DNA of 64,000 nt from Copromyces sp. CBS 386.78 (taxonomy: Eukaryota > Ascomycota > Sordariomycetes > Sordariales > Sordariaceae), in NCBI GenBank assembly GCA_030685235.1, contig MU839202.1, positions 62,001 to 126,000 on the forward strand, given 5' to 3'. The notes beneath the pieces are model-generated. The model was not told the DNA's origin. It saw nothing but the letters and a program-made list of their open reading frames with translations, and did not search any database. Every line of letters begins with the position of its first letter. The stretch's first letter is position 1. A program made the translations under genes and the position numbers. Shown here piece by piece: positions 36,387 through 49,246 of this stretch.

Positions 36387-39300
36387 TGTCACTGTACCGT
36401 CTTCCCGTCTATGTCTTATCTCGTCCTATCCGGTCGTCTCGGAGATGAAACGCTACAGAAGGTTTTAATGTCGTGATTTGTGATGTATGTTATACTTCAA
36501 TATCTCCGTTCTCGAAACGCAGGAATTACTGATTAGTGAACATATCAAGTGTACTGACTGGTTTGTGGTGTTGCAGTGTGACTGTTGTGGTGTCATTCTC
36601 GTGGTGTCGTTCATCCAACCTCGGCTCAGTAAGCCAGTTGAGGGGTGTCTGGCCAATCACATCACAGCCCCCTTTACTCAAGCTAGCTGTTAGCAACTTA
36701 CATAGCTCGGCTTGCCAGCTCTGAAGTCTGAACAGCTGCTTGGCTTCAGTGATTAGTCTAATGATTAGTGAACCATCAGCTGCTGTTAGCCTGTTAGCTC
36801 GTTAGCCTGCCCGCCAGCGTAAACGGTAACACCGGCTGACCGGTAGCCGGTAACACCGATCTCTTCAGCTGCGATCCCAGGGCCGATGGTGGTTGTTTGG
36901 TTTGTTCTGAGGTTTTGCTTTTCTACGGATTTTTTGTACTCTTTGGGCGCGTTTGGTTCAACCAACAACTTTTCCATCTGTTTTTGACAGGGGTAGAGGA
37001 GGGTACAAAGCGTCAGTTGCGTGGCGTAGATGGCGCTTTGTACCCTGTCAACTAACAAAACGCTCTATCTTCATGGTCCAACCCGTGAAGATAGAAACCA
37101 ACAGAATGAACCATCACCATACCGGATTAGGAAGCTGGTAAGACCTCATGCAAGCACATGCACGGCGCATACAGGGGAGGTACGGCCAAGAGCCTGGTGC
37201 ATATACCCTACAGGGGGGTTACAGGGGTTAAAGGAGGTCCGACGCCGGATCTATCTTACGATTTGCAATGTGTTGGCTGACAGGGATAAATTTCCCATAC
37301 AAACTTTTGTTTTGATGGTTGAACCAAACACGCCCTTTTTCTCCAGCTTTCTTTCTTTTTTTCTTTTTCTTTTCTTCTTTGCCTTGAATGCTTGCAAACG
37401 AAGGAAGGTCTTCGGCCTGGTATATGGCCGGTAGGCAGATGGAGGCTCTTGTGTGATAGGTACGACACTGCTTGAGGATTGTAGGGGATCGGTTATTTTT
37501 AGGTGCTTGTGTTTCTAGATCGTGAAGTGAGTTCACAATCAGGCTGACCAGGCCAGCAGGTTGGGCAGGCGATTCTGTTCACCCACTTCATACTCAAAGA
37601 TCCCGTCGCCCAGCTTTTATACCCGCTAAACCCACAACACAACTCGGAACTTCTGATCTCCTTGCTTCCATTCTCAGAATAGTATACTTTGCCACGTTTT
37701 TACTGCGAAGATCGTTGTGCGGACATAAATGACGAATGATGTCCCACGAGATAGTGTAATCTGGGGATAGCACAACATACCCCCTTCCGTCCCTCTTTCC
37801 TGAATGAAACCGAACTGAAGAAGATTGTAGATTGAGGTGTGGTGAGGTGAGGCTCCATGTCGCTTCGCTTTCCACTTCCCGACCTTTCTTCTTCCTTTTC
37901 GAGATAATCGGGCAACCGATCGCCTGACAGACGGACCGATTCACTGATTTTGAATGGATTGGCCACTCGGCCGTGCCGAACTGTCCTAGGAAGTTCTTGG
38001 AAGATAGAACGCAACCCGGAATTAAAGCCCCTGAAAAAGCAAAAGACCCTACATCTATCGCTTACACCAACGTCCGTGCCTTATGAGGTTAATGGACCTT
38101 GTGTTTTGTCAAATGTTACAGCCGTGGTTGCCGTGGTCCGTGGTCCGGGTGTGGGCGTGTGCGATCCCGTATGCCCGTTGTCCTGTGTATCATATTTCAC
38201 CTAACATTTTTTGATTTCATTTGCGTTTTGGTTCTTCGAAGCCGGATTCTAGAATATCTCCTTTTCAGGGTTTAGCGGCTTTCGCTTGTTTCCTTGGCTC
38301 GCTCGTTCGCCTGGTGGCATGTGGGAGCCAGCGAGGGTTGGGATGCCATGTTTTGCCAGGAGGGGGAGCTGCGTGATGGTGAATAGATGCGGACTCCGCC
38401 TTCCCTTTTCGTGTTGTTTCATTTCAAACTTCAGCTCTTTCCACGTCGAGAGTATGTTTCTGTTATGAGATGAGAGATCGGTTTTGTTTTTGGTGCTGTT
38501 GGTGGTAGGGTACTGGGGACTTGCTTGGAGGGTTTATAGCTGCCAACTGGACCCCAACCTGCCGTTGAACGGATGTAAACGACGAGCGGTTCGGTGCCTC
38601 TTGTGTTACCGTGACGGGTTCTGCATCTTTAATATCTTCTCTCTGACGGCAACAATAGTCTGGTTTGCCTCTTAGACGCTCCGCTAGAAGCGGGGAAGCT
38701 TTCCCAAGACCTGTGACCGGTGCAGAATGCAGAATGCAGGATGCGGCAGCAGTGGCATGCAGAATCCAATGCATCTCTTCTTCCCGCGGCCGTTAACGTT
38801 GGAGATGGAACTAACATACATGTACATACATGTATGCAGTTTCGCCGTTTGTCTCCGCTCCCGCTCCCGCTCCCCCGCCTTGTCTACCTTACATAGGTAT
38901 TGCGGCACATCTCTTGGAAGCCGAAGCGAAGGTTTTTGCCCAACAGTTGACAGATGTGGGCGTGATACCAAATCTGTAACAGAAACTGGGAATGGAAGTC
39001 TTTCACTGTGAGTGTGAGCGGTCACCCCGAAGGCCAAGACCGGGGAAGGATGTTCAATTTGACAAGTGGCAGATAGACATCTACGAGAACCATGAAATCG
39101 CTGAAATTCCATGACAACCCGGCTTCCATCCTTTTGGGTCTCTTGGTTCTGGGTTCGCCATACCATGGCCATGCCATGATCTGAAACCACTCCAGGCAAA
39201 AGAACAACCGAAATCTCAAACCTTGCCCTTGCGGGAGCGAGGATGATGAGATCCAAAAGTGATGAAGAGGAACAAGAAAAAACGTGGCAATGGTCCGGGA

Positions 39301-42300
39301 AACGGGGGAAGGAGAAGTCCAAGAAATAGGCAAAGATTGGCTTGATTTCCAATCTGAAGCGACAAGACGGGAAAAGACGGCAATTTTAGCGCAGCGGACT
39401 GATCTGGCATGCCCGGGCCGTCCTTGTCGCTGTTGTGTTGTCTTTCTGTAGTGCATCTCCCACTAAAGACATCGCCTGAAAAGAGAAAAGCACCAGACCT
39501 CCATGCTAGAAACCACACGATGACACACTGGACCATGGCAACTCGCGAGAGGGAACCAACACCAAAAAGGGAAGAAGCCAAGGAAGACATTGATCAATGA
39601 TCTCAGGCCCCACCAGCTTTCAGCAAAAACGTTGCAGGTGCTAGCGATGCATGTCGCGATCCTGTGCCGACCTGTGCAGCGTGGTGCCTGACTAAAACAA
39701 GCACGCTAACATTATTGCAAAGAGTGGATCTCAAGCTCCAGCCAATAGCCGCGCTTGACATGGAGTCGGCAGCCCCCCTAGCCAGAAAAGAGTTTGGTCT
39801 GCTCATTTCTGAAATTGCAGACAATTTCGGGGCCAAAAGTCTGCGAAGAGACAAGCTCTTTTTGGGGCCCGTATTCTCTGCTACCCTACTTGCCGTTGTA
39901 GCCTCGCTTGGGGGCTACGCGAGGAGCATGGATAAGGAGAAACACATCAAATCTCAGCGGTTTAAGATGTGAGGTTCAAAAAGATGAGAAGACTCGGGCT
40001 TTGTGCGTCATTGACCGGAGTAAGTTTCAGCGAAGAAAGGGAAGGATGGGAGAGATGAAGAGGATACCTTACACCCAGCTCTGGGTGGAGAAGAGAGAGA
40101 AAATTGCGGGATTGGCGAAAAAAAAACCCAAACCGGCAATGGAGATGAGACGGGACCCGAAGAAAGATAAAACAGAATCACCCGTGCCGGGATGGTGACT
40201 GTTGCTTTCGGCCGCTGCCGCGTGGAGATGGTGGCTGCTCTCACTCTTTTTTTATTTCAATTGCAATTCGCGAGCCGTGTCTGTTCTTTGTGGTCCGGCA
40301 GTTTTCTTGTGATTAAGGTACGGAAATTCCTGCGCTAAACAGAAAGGGTTGCCACGAGTAATCGTACGTTGGTGTTTTATGGTTCTTTGAAACTGCCGGG
40401 TTTCCTGTTCTGTGCCGAAATGTCTTTGGGTTCGGACCGTTGAGATGGCTCTTTGACAATGGGAATGCGGATGCCGTCCTTTGTGATCAGTGATATAAAC
40501 TTATCTAGACGTCTTCCCGTCACTCTTTTTTTTTTTGATTTTTTTTTTGATGCTTTCTTCGTGATCATCAAGAGATCACAGCGGGAAGGTTCAAACATCT
40601 ACCAAATTTGTAAGCGTGGAGCCCGTTTGGGAAAAAAGACAATCGGTTCCTTGCTGAGTTGCTGATCACATGAGGCGGGGCATCGAAAACGGGCCCAGCT
40701 GCAGGGGAGGAGCATGGCCTTTGCGCATCGGCGTGGTCGATGCCCTGTGGAGAAGGAATCTCCAGTTCGGATTTCCGCACCCGTCCGTTTCGAGCTTACA
40801 GTTCCATGACCCATCCATTCCCGTCCTTCGTGTCGGGTGTGAGGGCTCCGCTGTGAGTGGTCGCGGTCGTTGCGGCGGTACGAGGCCACGGGCGAGCAAA
40901 CAACACCGCGGCCGGCGGAAGGAAGGGAAGGGAAGGGAGAGAGAAAGATGTCAACCGTCAAGCAAACATTTCAGAATCCTTTCCAATTTGCATACCTGTC
41001 GTCCTATCAGAATTGACCGCAGCCGTAAGCATGTGTTCCTACCTTTTCAAACGGAAGGCTGAGTGAGGTGTATCTGATTCATGTTTCCTTTGTGCCGCAT
41101 GGATCGTCAATCCCGGCTAATCTGGTTGTGGTTTCAGAGCCACACTTTGTTAGATGCATGCGCCGGCTTTGATGCACACATGGGAACCCAAGAATCTGTC
41201 TAAACCTCGTCCAGGGGCCTATAGCAAGCTTCAAATCTTGGTATACGGTTGACGGCCTCATGATCAGTCGAATGGGCTTATGCTCGTTGGGGATTTCCGG
41301 AGCCCCGATGTCCTGATTCCTGAAAAGTAGGCGTCAAAGAGGCTTTCTGAGGCGTTGTCGTCGCCGCTTCTCCAGTCCGATAGTCCTACCATGAACTATT
41401 TCTGCCAAGATGCAGGGCTGATCTGTGCATACGCTTTGTCTTCAGAAACACCCGTCACTGGCACTGTCGGAACTGTCATATATAGAATCTGATTAGACCG
41501 CACAGCTGCCCGTGCCGCATACCGGACGCATCAGCACCGGTGGTGGACCCGGATCTGAAGCACCGGGGCAAAGACTGCCGTTTGATAACTGATGTCGATC
41601 GGTTCAGGGTCGGTCAGGGGTATCGGGCATGACTTTGAGTGTCACGGAGCTCTGCCGTGCTGTGGTCGGATCGGCGCCGTATCCGTGCTAGATCATGTTC
41701 TCACCGGAGCCTGTCCAATGGACCACGGACAAATTGTGACTCTCCAACCTCGAATTCGACATATCAGGGTTCAGTGACTGGGTGTCTGGAATGAAAAGGG
41801 GATAATCCTCATAAGCCTCGTTTCCCAATCACTGAGCCGTATCGCACAGACACAGAATCCGTACATCAGGTGAATTCAGCAGAGTGTTGCAAAGGTTGCC
41901 ATGGTCTTTTCCCTATCCTCGCTGGTAGAGTTGCTAGTAAAGTTTTAGTCTGTGACAGTTCAGTGGGTTCCAACCTTATAAGGTGGGAGAAGAGAGACAC
42001 TGTCTCTTGGGCAAGGTTGTTCCACCAGACAACTGCCACATACTGTCTTTGCCATGACTCGATCTGTCACTGTGTTGACAGATGCCATAAATCGCCGTGA
42101 CTTTGCATCTGGAGTGTAGTGTAGTATGGGATGGCATGTACGTAGTCGGTAGTGTATGTACGGGGTAGGGTAGCCAGACAGTACATGTAGTGTAGCTTCT
42201 TCTGTTCCTGACCCAGAGGCACGGACGAAACGGGGCTCGACACGGCTCCAGTATCCAGCGCAAAAACATGGCCGCGTCGGGATGGCGACAAGCCCTTGAC

Positions 42301-44006
42301 CCGTGATCCACTCTGTGAGCTCAGTCAGGAGAGCCAAGAAACATAAAACTGGAAACACTATTATTCGACAATGGCTGTTCTCGGCTGGCCAAATTTCAAA
42401 CGGTCAGGATGGGCAGTCTTGGGGTAAATTCGCCCACCGCCATGTGGCCACCCCCTTGGTTGATCGCTTGGGATGGGCCGGACTGGAGCGAGGAACTGGA
42501 GCAAAAGGGCGATTGTCGAAATGCAAAGGGTGATGGTGTCCAGTGGTGTCCGCCGTATTTTTGTTCCGTTGAGGTTCCATTTCCTGCCAGGTACGGATGC
42601 CACTAGAGGCCAGGGGCAGACGTCGGATGGAGATGGATCAAAATGGATGGAGGAGCGGAGAGGGTCTCCAGGGGGTGGGCGATGTTACGCTCTTTCCACA
42701 GTCGATGTGGTGCATGAACAGCAGCCCAGCACTCGTAATGTTTGGAGCCAGGGAGCCGGGCACAGGGCAAGGCAAGCCAGTCGCAAGCAAAAGAGAGGAA
42801 GGGTAAAGCCGTGTTAACAATAAAAAAGGCTTTCACACCGGACGAAAAGGGTCATTGATGGTCGGCCGGCATCCAAACGAGGAGGAGTCCATTTGTCCCA
42901 GGGCCCAGGGTCTGTTGCGTTGCCCCACTTGCATGCACGTAACGGCTGCCTGTGATTAGCCAGAGTTGCCATCGCAGCTGGAGCCATTTCACTTTGGAGA
43001 TGTGCGCGGTGGGTCTCTCTGCTTGGTCGCTGCCCCCGAAATTCACTGATGCCCGGAACTGGGACTGGAAATCGGAGTCTAGGTAGAGGTACTGTGCACC
43101 TGCCCCTGCTGTCTGGTGTGTGAGTGCGCACCATTTCTCTCTTCGCACCCCCCCCCCGACTCACATTAACACAAGCCGACCTCCCATCCCTCCACACAAT
43201 TCCCAATCTTTCCCTTCCTTTCGTTTTCCGTTTTCCGGCTCAACACCCTTCTTCCCGCAACCGCGAATTGCTGAGAGAGTCCAGCAGCAACTCTACTCTC
43301 GGCCGCCTACTCTCGCGACAATTCCCTATCATATGGTCTCGACGGCTATCTAATTATCGAGCTGCACCCCGTCTCTCCCTTTCGCACCAACCGATCCGAC
43401 GCTCCCCTTCCAATCAAGTGCGGTTGATTGAAGGTCTAATTGCAATTGCGTGGTATACTGCCAAAAAAGTGAGTAGGTTCGCAACACCCGCACTTCAGTC
43501 CAGCGCAAGACACACACGCCTTTGCACCATGATATCCTCTCGCCCCGTCGTCGTACCCTAAAGAGGCTGTCCTATTGGCTGCCCATCAATCGCATCAATC
43601 GCATCGGTCTTCGTTTCAATGGGCGCTGCCATGCCCGACAATCGACACCTGCGCAACTGCATCGACGATCGAGCCTCCATTCAATATTCGTGTGCGGTTT
43701 CAATGGGCGCAATGACAGCGATTCGAGGTTTTCGGGGGTGGTGGTTCTAGCTCGTTTCTGGAAGGACATCCGCTATTTTTCGCAGCGGAGACTCCATGTC
43801 CAGATCAGATTGCCTCCCCCAGAGACCAGGGGGTTGTCGCCGCCCTTTACCCTTACAATTACAAATCGCCTCTCGCAACGTCCAGTTCATCTCAATTGTT
43901 GCTCTGATACTAACCTCAAACTCCCTCGCCAGACCGTCGATAATAATTCCCGAATCACGAAACAGACACTCTCTATCATCGCTAAGAGTTACTACAAGTC
44001 GCCAAA
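36387..44006. other. Large gene-poor interval upstream of gna-1
   Basis: This 7.6 kb contains no recognisable conserved gene on either strand. The longest frames (for example minus 38684-39352, 222 codons) have Ser/Pro/Arg-rich, non-domain composition. A 70-codon frame from ATG near 39760 with one hydrophobic segment is too weak to call. The right end (about 43.1-44.0 kb, C- and CT-rich) is probably the promoter and leader of gna-1. A 391-bp inverted-repeat element lies at 36945-37335, and the direct repeat CGGTAACACCG occurs at 36824 and 36848. Confidence 0.5.
36945..37335. mobile_element. Possible MITE: 391 bp with 20-bp terminal inverted repeats
   Basis: The left end, 36945-36964, reads GGGCGCGTTTGGTTCAACCA. 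The right end, 37316-37335, is its reverse complement with one mismatch (19 of 20). TTT flanks both ends, which may be a 3-bp target duplication, but the T-rich surroundings make this weak. The interior has further palindromes: GGGTACAAAGCG near 36998 against CGCTTTGTACCC near 37032, and CTATCTTCA/TGAAGATAG near 37063-37092. It has no coding capacity. It fits a non-autonomous DNA transposon; the superfamily is undetermined. Confidence 0.55.
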
Positions 44007-45278
44007 ATGGGTTGCGGAATGAGTACAGAGGACAAGGAGGGCAAGGCCCGGAACGAAGAAATTGAGAACCAGCTCAAGAGGGATCGCATGCAACAACGCA
44101 ATGAGATCAAGATGCTTCTTCTGGGTATGTCATGTTCCCGACAAGCCAATTGCTGGCGCATCCCTGATCCGGACCCTTCGGTCACCAGTCAAATCTCGCG
44201 GAAGCTGACAACATCTTGCAGGTGCTGGTGAATCCGGAAAGTCGACCATCTTGAAGCAGATGAAGCTTATCCACGAAGGGGGTTACTCGCGCGACGAGCG
44301 CGAGTCGTTCAAGGAAATCATCTTCAGCAACACCGTGCAGTCCATGCGCGTCATCCTCGAGGCCATGGAGTCCCTAGAGTTGCCACTGGCCGACCAGCGC
44401 GTCGAGTACCATGTTCAGACCATCTTCATGCAGCCCGCTCAAATAGAAGGCGACGTGCTGCCTCCTGAGGTTGGCAATGCCATCGAGGCCCTCTGGAGGG
44501 ACGCTGGCGTCCAGAGCTGCTTTAAGAGGTCAAGGGAGTACCAATTGAACGACTCGGCAAGATAGTAAGTTTCTGCTTCATGGGGGAGGCTCTGGTCTCC
44601 AACCGCTAACATGCTGTAACAGCTACTTCGATAATATCGCCCGTATCGCCGCGCCGGACTATATGCCCAATGACCAGGATGTTCTGCGATCGCGTGTCAA
44701 GACGACCGGTATTACGGAAACGACTTTCATTATTGGCGATCTTACGTACCGTATGTTCGACGTCGGTGGCCAGCGTAGCGAACGCAAGAAGTGGATCCAC
44801 TGCTTCGAGAACGTCACCACTATTCTTTTCCTGGTCGCCATTTCAGAGTACGATCAGTTGCTTTTCGAAGATGAAACCGTCAACCGTATGCAGGAGGCAC
44901 TTACTCTGTTCGACTCCATCTGCAACTCCAGGTGGTTCATCAAGACATCCATCATCCTCTTCCTCAACAAGATCGATAGGTTCAAGGAGAAGTTGCCTGT
45001 CAGCCCGATGAAGAACTACTTCCCCGATTACGAGGGTGGTGATGACTACGCCGCCGCTTGCGACTATATCCTCAATCGCTTCGTCAGTTTGAACCAGCAC
45101 GAGACTAAGCAGATCTACACGCATTTCACATGCGCGACGGACACCACACAAATTCGCTTTGTCATGGCTGCGGTCAATGGTAAGTTTTCTTGCTCCGAGA
45201 TTTAGAGTGGACCAGAACTAACAGACAATTCCAGATATCATTATCCAGGAGAACTTGCGTCTCTGCGGTTTGATCTGA
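44007..45278 (+). CDS. gna-1: Heterotrimeric G protein alpha subunit, group I (GNA-1 type)
   Basis: GTP-binding signalling subunit at the plasma membrane; in Neurospora GNA-1 controls growth, mating and cAMP levels. Exons 44007-44124, 44222-44564, 44623-45179 and 45235-45278 give 353 aa, the expected length. Visible sites: N-terminal MGCGMS for myristoylation and palmitoylation; P-loop GAGESGKS (about 40-47); arginine in [12 protein letters not shown], the cholera-toxin-type site; DVGGQ switch II; NKID and TCAT guanine-recognition motifs; and C-terminal CGLI with the pertussis-toxin-type cysteine four from the end. All three introns have GT/AG ends and interrupt codons after base 1 or 2. The match to fungal group I subunits is nearly complete. 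The long CT-rich upstream region probably includes an extended 5' leader. Confidence 0.97.
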
Positions 45279-47815
45279 GCATTGAACGCTGTCTTTCTAG
45301 TTTTCATCAGTTAATCGAGCTATGGGGTTGGGCAAGCTGTTGACACCGATCGATGGCTCGAGTATTGCCGCCCAACCGTTACCACTGGTTCCATGCCCAC
45401 AGTTTCTGCCTCCAGATTATGATCTAGTGGAGGCGGCGTGGGCTCTCGAGAGGATATGAAGCTCTACATACACCTCGGGGCGTCCCTGGAGAAATTGCAT
45501 TTGAGAAGCATCATCAAGAGGGGGGCTAACTATTTTGTTTAATCATGATTCCCCATCGGCCTTGGAGTCTTTGCTCTCTATCGGTGTTCTGTACGATTTC
45601 TTTTTTCTCCATCTTTTTCTATCCCCTCCTATCCAGGCGCTTTTCACCTTGTTCTTTCTCCCCAGGGACACCGCGGCTGCTATGGAAAAGCAAAAACCCC
45701 TTCTCAACAAAAGAAATGGATGATTTTGGCGTGCGTGCTTTTTTCAATCAATCATATTTCGGGTGTTCTTCCATGAGCGTGTGGAAGAAAGTAGTGGGAT
45801 TCAAGCCCACGGGTTCTGGGGAGAGGATGCTGGAACCAAGCAGGTCGCTACCAATCGGAAGGAGGGTGGAGAAGGGAGAGACAAAGAAAGAGGAGGGGTT
45901 ATCAAAACCACGACGGACGAAGAGATGAGCGACGCCCGTTTCGTTCCGCTATTTTCCCCTCTGGCTGAATGAGGGCAAAGGGAAACCAAAGGGCGGGAAA
46001 CGTTGCGGCGCGCGCGTGTGTGAAGCAAACGATATACCAAGACAAGCACGGTCTCTTTTCCTTTTTTTACTCTACTTTTTCTGCCTTTTCCAAAGAAAGT
46101 TTTTTCGTGTGATGTGTTATTTTTGTTTTGCAGGCGGCGTGGAGGGAGGGAGCAATGGCGGTCCGGGTTTCCTATGGACAACGCAACGGTTGGATTTGTC
46201 TTGTCTGTCTATACCATACTCAATACCGACATTGAAACGCGATTAACTTGAGAGAAAATATGATTCCATGATCTACCGATGACCCGTGATGCCGAATGTG
46301 ATGATGTGAAACTTGCGCACACCTTACCTTTTCTAACGAGAGGCGTAATTGGACCTACCATTAACAACAAACGTTCGTGTGGTGTGTGTCCAAAAAGGGG
46401 AACCACAGCAAAAAGGGTAGCACGACATACGGGAAGGAAAACTAAAATGTCCAAATGGCATAGGATCAATATAATAGCCACGAGGCGGACGAGGGAACGG
46501 AAGGAAGGAAAGGGAGAAGAAATGCTTTCGTGTTACCAATAAAAAGTCATGCATTTTCTCGGGTAGCAAACATGATGGAAAGCACCCGACGCTAGATAGA
46601 GGTAGGGAAAGATCAGACAGTCCGGACTAATGATAAGAATACCTTCACCCAATCCCTTAACGCCGAGCTGCCTACGATGGCGCTTCTCGGAACAGGTTAA
46701 GATTACGTTCATGTTTTTGTGGTGATGAGAGTGGTGTTCCGGAGTGTCAAATTTGGTAAGCAGATCGTCTACCTTTCAAAGGTTGTTGAAGGCATAGCAC
46801 AGCACGGCAAACACTGAATGACGAAGAACATGTGTACATAATAATGGAAGGTATCTACAGTCTCAGTTTCAACTTTCCAACGGCTCCCGCATACTCGGGT
46901 CTTGTAAAAAATATATCCACCGGCCCTTACTTTAGAGTGATTGAAGACGGAACGCTCCGGTTCGTACCTAACTGGATAGGAAGTTACAGCTGGCAGAAGG
47001 AACTTGTGAGTATGTATACGTTCAGATCATGGCCGCCGGAAATCCAGTGTTGTGGATAGATGTAGAGCCGGAGTCTTAAACTTGAAGACGAGGTCCTCTC
47101 TCGATGATGGCACGACTTTGTGCGAAAATGAGTGCTTGCGACTACTTGAGATCCGGAGATCGACCGGGCAACCGAACGATTCCGAAAATTGGACCAGAGC
47201 GTTTCAAACTGGCGTGTAGAACAGGGAAAAAATTGCCTGGCATAAGAGTCGCTCTTTCTGATTTTAAACATCTACCTTTCCCAACTGGCGACAGGGACGC
47301 CGAGGTAGGCTGTGACTTGGTAGAGGTAGATATGGGCATAAACTTCTCAGTATAGTTGTTCGTGCCTCCTGTTCCTGGATTTTGAGAGTCGAAAGTGGCC
47401 GTGGGGTGGTTAAATGTTGATAGTAAGCATGATAAATCAAACCATGGGATGTTTACCATCGACATCACCACAACTTATCACATGTTACCTATCCTAATAT
47501 CTCATGGCATACAGTCTGCTGGCGTTCTGACTATGATGGAAGCAGCTTCATGTATTGGCCGCCAACCTTTACCTTATACCCAGAATTCATGAGGCTTCGT
47601 CGTCGTCCTAAGCAAATACTCGCTTTATTAGCATTCCTATTCTGCTTGACCTGAGTTCTCCGGATCACTCATTCATCGGGAACCATAACCAGACAACATC
47701 GACCCTATAACTCTCGACGCCCGGACAAAGGCTATTAGGCCATTTATCGTCGTCACGAAAAACAACCACCACCACACAAGCACAACACCAGCGCCATACC
47801 ACACTGTACCGCTTG
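45279..47815. other. Intergenic region between gna-1 and the membrane-protein gene
   Basis: Presumed 3' UTR of gna-1, then promoter of the next plus-strand gene. Frames such as 46832-47059 and the 127-codon frame near 45545 lack domain features. No RNA gene was recognised. Confidence 0.45.
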
Positions 47816-49246
47816 ATGGTCTTACCTTCTCAACCTAGCAGCACCTGTCCCCTCAAGCCAACAGCACCCTCGAAGAAGGACAGCCAGAATACCATCACAA
47901 TGGACCGTAACCATTATCACCACGACATCCTTCACTTCCCTGGCCAATACCTTCATTATCACCGCCATCCGCCGTCACAATCGACCGCCTTCGAACATGA
48001 CTCAACACCAATCGATACTCATACTCCGACTCACCGACGAGTTCTCCACCGAGCCAATGATCCATCCATCCTCACGACAGTCACCATCCCTTCTACCACC
48101 ACCACGACCTCATCCATGACAACATTCGCCGATTCTACCGTACCTGCCTCCACCGCTTCCACCATCACCACCACCCCGACCATCGCAACCACCGCAGCCA
48201 TGGCAACCTCAACAACTACTGCCCCCAAAATCAACTCCCAATCCACCCACCCCACCGCCGCCTCCCGCCACGAAATCATCCTCCTAGCTCTCGGCATTTT
48301 CATCCTAGTCGCCCAACTAGCTCTAGTAATCTGGGTCGGCGTGCGTCGACGGCGGGTTTCCCTTTCTTCTTCTGCTTCGGGTTCGAGCTCGACTTGTGCG
48401 TATCATCATTCGCGATGGCATAGGGAAAATTGTCCGAGGGAGTTGGATGGGTTGCAGTTGGATGGACGGGGTAGTCATGGGCATGCTCATGCTCATAAGG
48501 GGAAGTGTTTGTGGAATGGGGCTTTTGGGGAGAGTCCGACGAGCCCGGGGGGTTGGAGGGAGAGGACTAGGGGGTTGAGGGTTGGGGAGGACGTGGAGGG
48601 GCAGGAGGAAAAAGAAAAAGGGTTGGGGAGTTCTTCTGGGTCTGGATCGGGGTTCGATGAGGATATGGGCGAGGGCGAGGGTGAAAGAGAGGGTATAGGC
48701 AGCCGGGGTAACTCTGTTGTCATCGCCGGAGCACAGGAGCTTATGGAGAGGGTGAGGAAGAGAAGTAATAGCTCGGGCACGTTTTTCAAGATGATAGGGG
48801 CAGGGAAAGGACAACATGTCGAGGGGGTACCGGAAGATCAGACGACGGTGACGAGGAAGAGGAGCGATACTTTCACGATGGTGCTGGGGAGGAGATTCAG
48901 CGGCGGTGGTGATTCTGGCCTCAAGGAGCGCAAAGGGTCTGCTGTCAATGCCGCTGCCACAACTACTGCCAGGGAAGGGGATGTTGAGATGGGTGCTGGA
49001 AAGACAAGTGGGCTGAGTACAGATTTTGGAGGGAAGTTTGACGGGACTGAGGAACGCAATGGTGGTAGTAGTAGTAGTAGTAGTGGTGGTGGTGAGAGGA
49101 GGCGTGGATCTTGGGTGCAAGGTCTCAGGAGATATTCTGGGTTCGGAAACCAATATGGGGTGCAGGACCCGGAGAAAGGAGGCTTTGGTACTGAGATTCC
49201 GAGAGAGCTTGGAGATAAGGCTGCCGTGGTTGGATACCTGATATGA
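47816..49246 (+). CDS. Predicted single-pass membrane protein, Thr/Ser-rich, function unknown
   Basis: Single-exon frame of 476 aa from ATG 47816; an internal ATG at 47900 (MDRNHYHHD) is an alternative start. The first 150 residues are rich in Thr, Ser, Pro and His with long TTT/STT runs, typical of O-glycosylated fungal surface stalks, although no clear cleavable signal peptide is visible. One strong transmembrane segment (LLALGIFILVAQLALVIWVGV, about 154-174) is followed by RRRR, indicating a cytosolic C-terminal side. The C-terminal 300 residues are Gly/Ser- and Glu-rich with several basic RKRS-type patches (possible phosphorylation sites) and an SSSSSSGGGE run. Layout resembles a cell-wall sensor or membrane-anchored adaptor, but I recognise no family. 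Function is not assigned. Confidence 0.7.
   Translation: MVLPSQPSSTCPLKPTAPSKKDSQNTITMDRNHYHHDILHFPGQYLHYHRHPPSQSTAFEHDSTPIDTHTPTHRRVLHRANDPSILTTVTIPSTTTTTSSMTTFADSTVPASTASTITTTPTIATTAAMATSTTTAPKINSQSTHPTAASRHEIILLALGIFILVAQLALVIWVGVRRRRVSLSSSASGSSSTCAYHHSRWHRENCPRELDGLQLDGRGSHGHAHAHKGKCLWNGAFGESPTSPGGWRERTRGLRVGEDVEGQEEKEKGLGSSSGSGSGFDEDMGEGEGEREGIGSRGNSVVIAGAQELMERVRKRSNSSGTFFKMIGAGKGQHVEGVPEDQTTVTRKRSDTFTMVLGRRFSGGGDSGLKERKGSAVNAAATTTAREGDVEMGAGKTSGLSTDFGGKFDGTEERNGGSSSSSSGGGERRRGSWVQGLRRYSGFGNQYGVQDPEKGGFGTEIPRELGDKAAVVGYLI

Noticed and set aside
38684..39352. 222-codon minus-strand frame upstream of gna-1 as a gene
   Set aside because: No recognisable motif or splice pattern, and overlapping frames of equal quality; it looks like chance openness in GC-rich DNA.
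46832..47059. 75-codon frame between gna-1 and the membrane-protein gene
   Set aside because: No family resemblance, no splice context, short.
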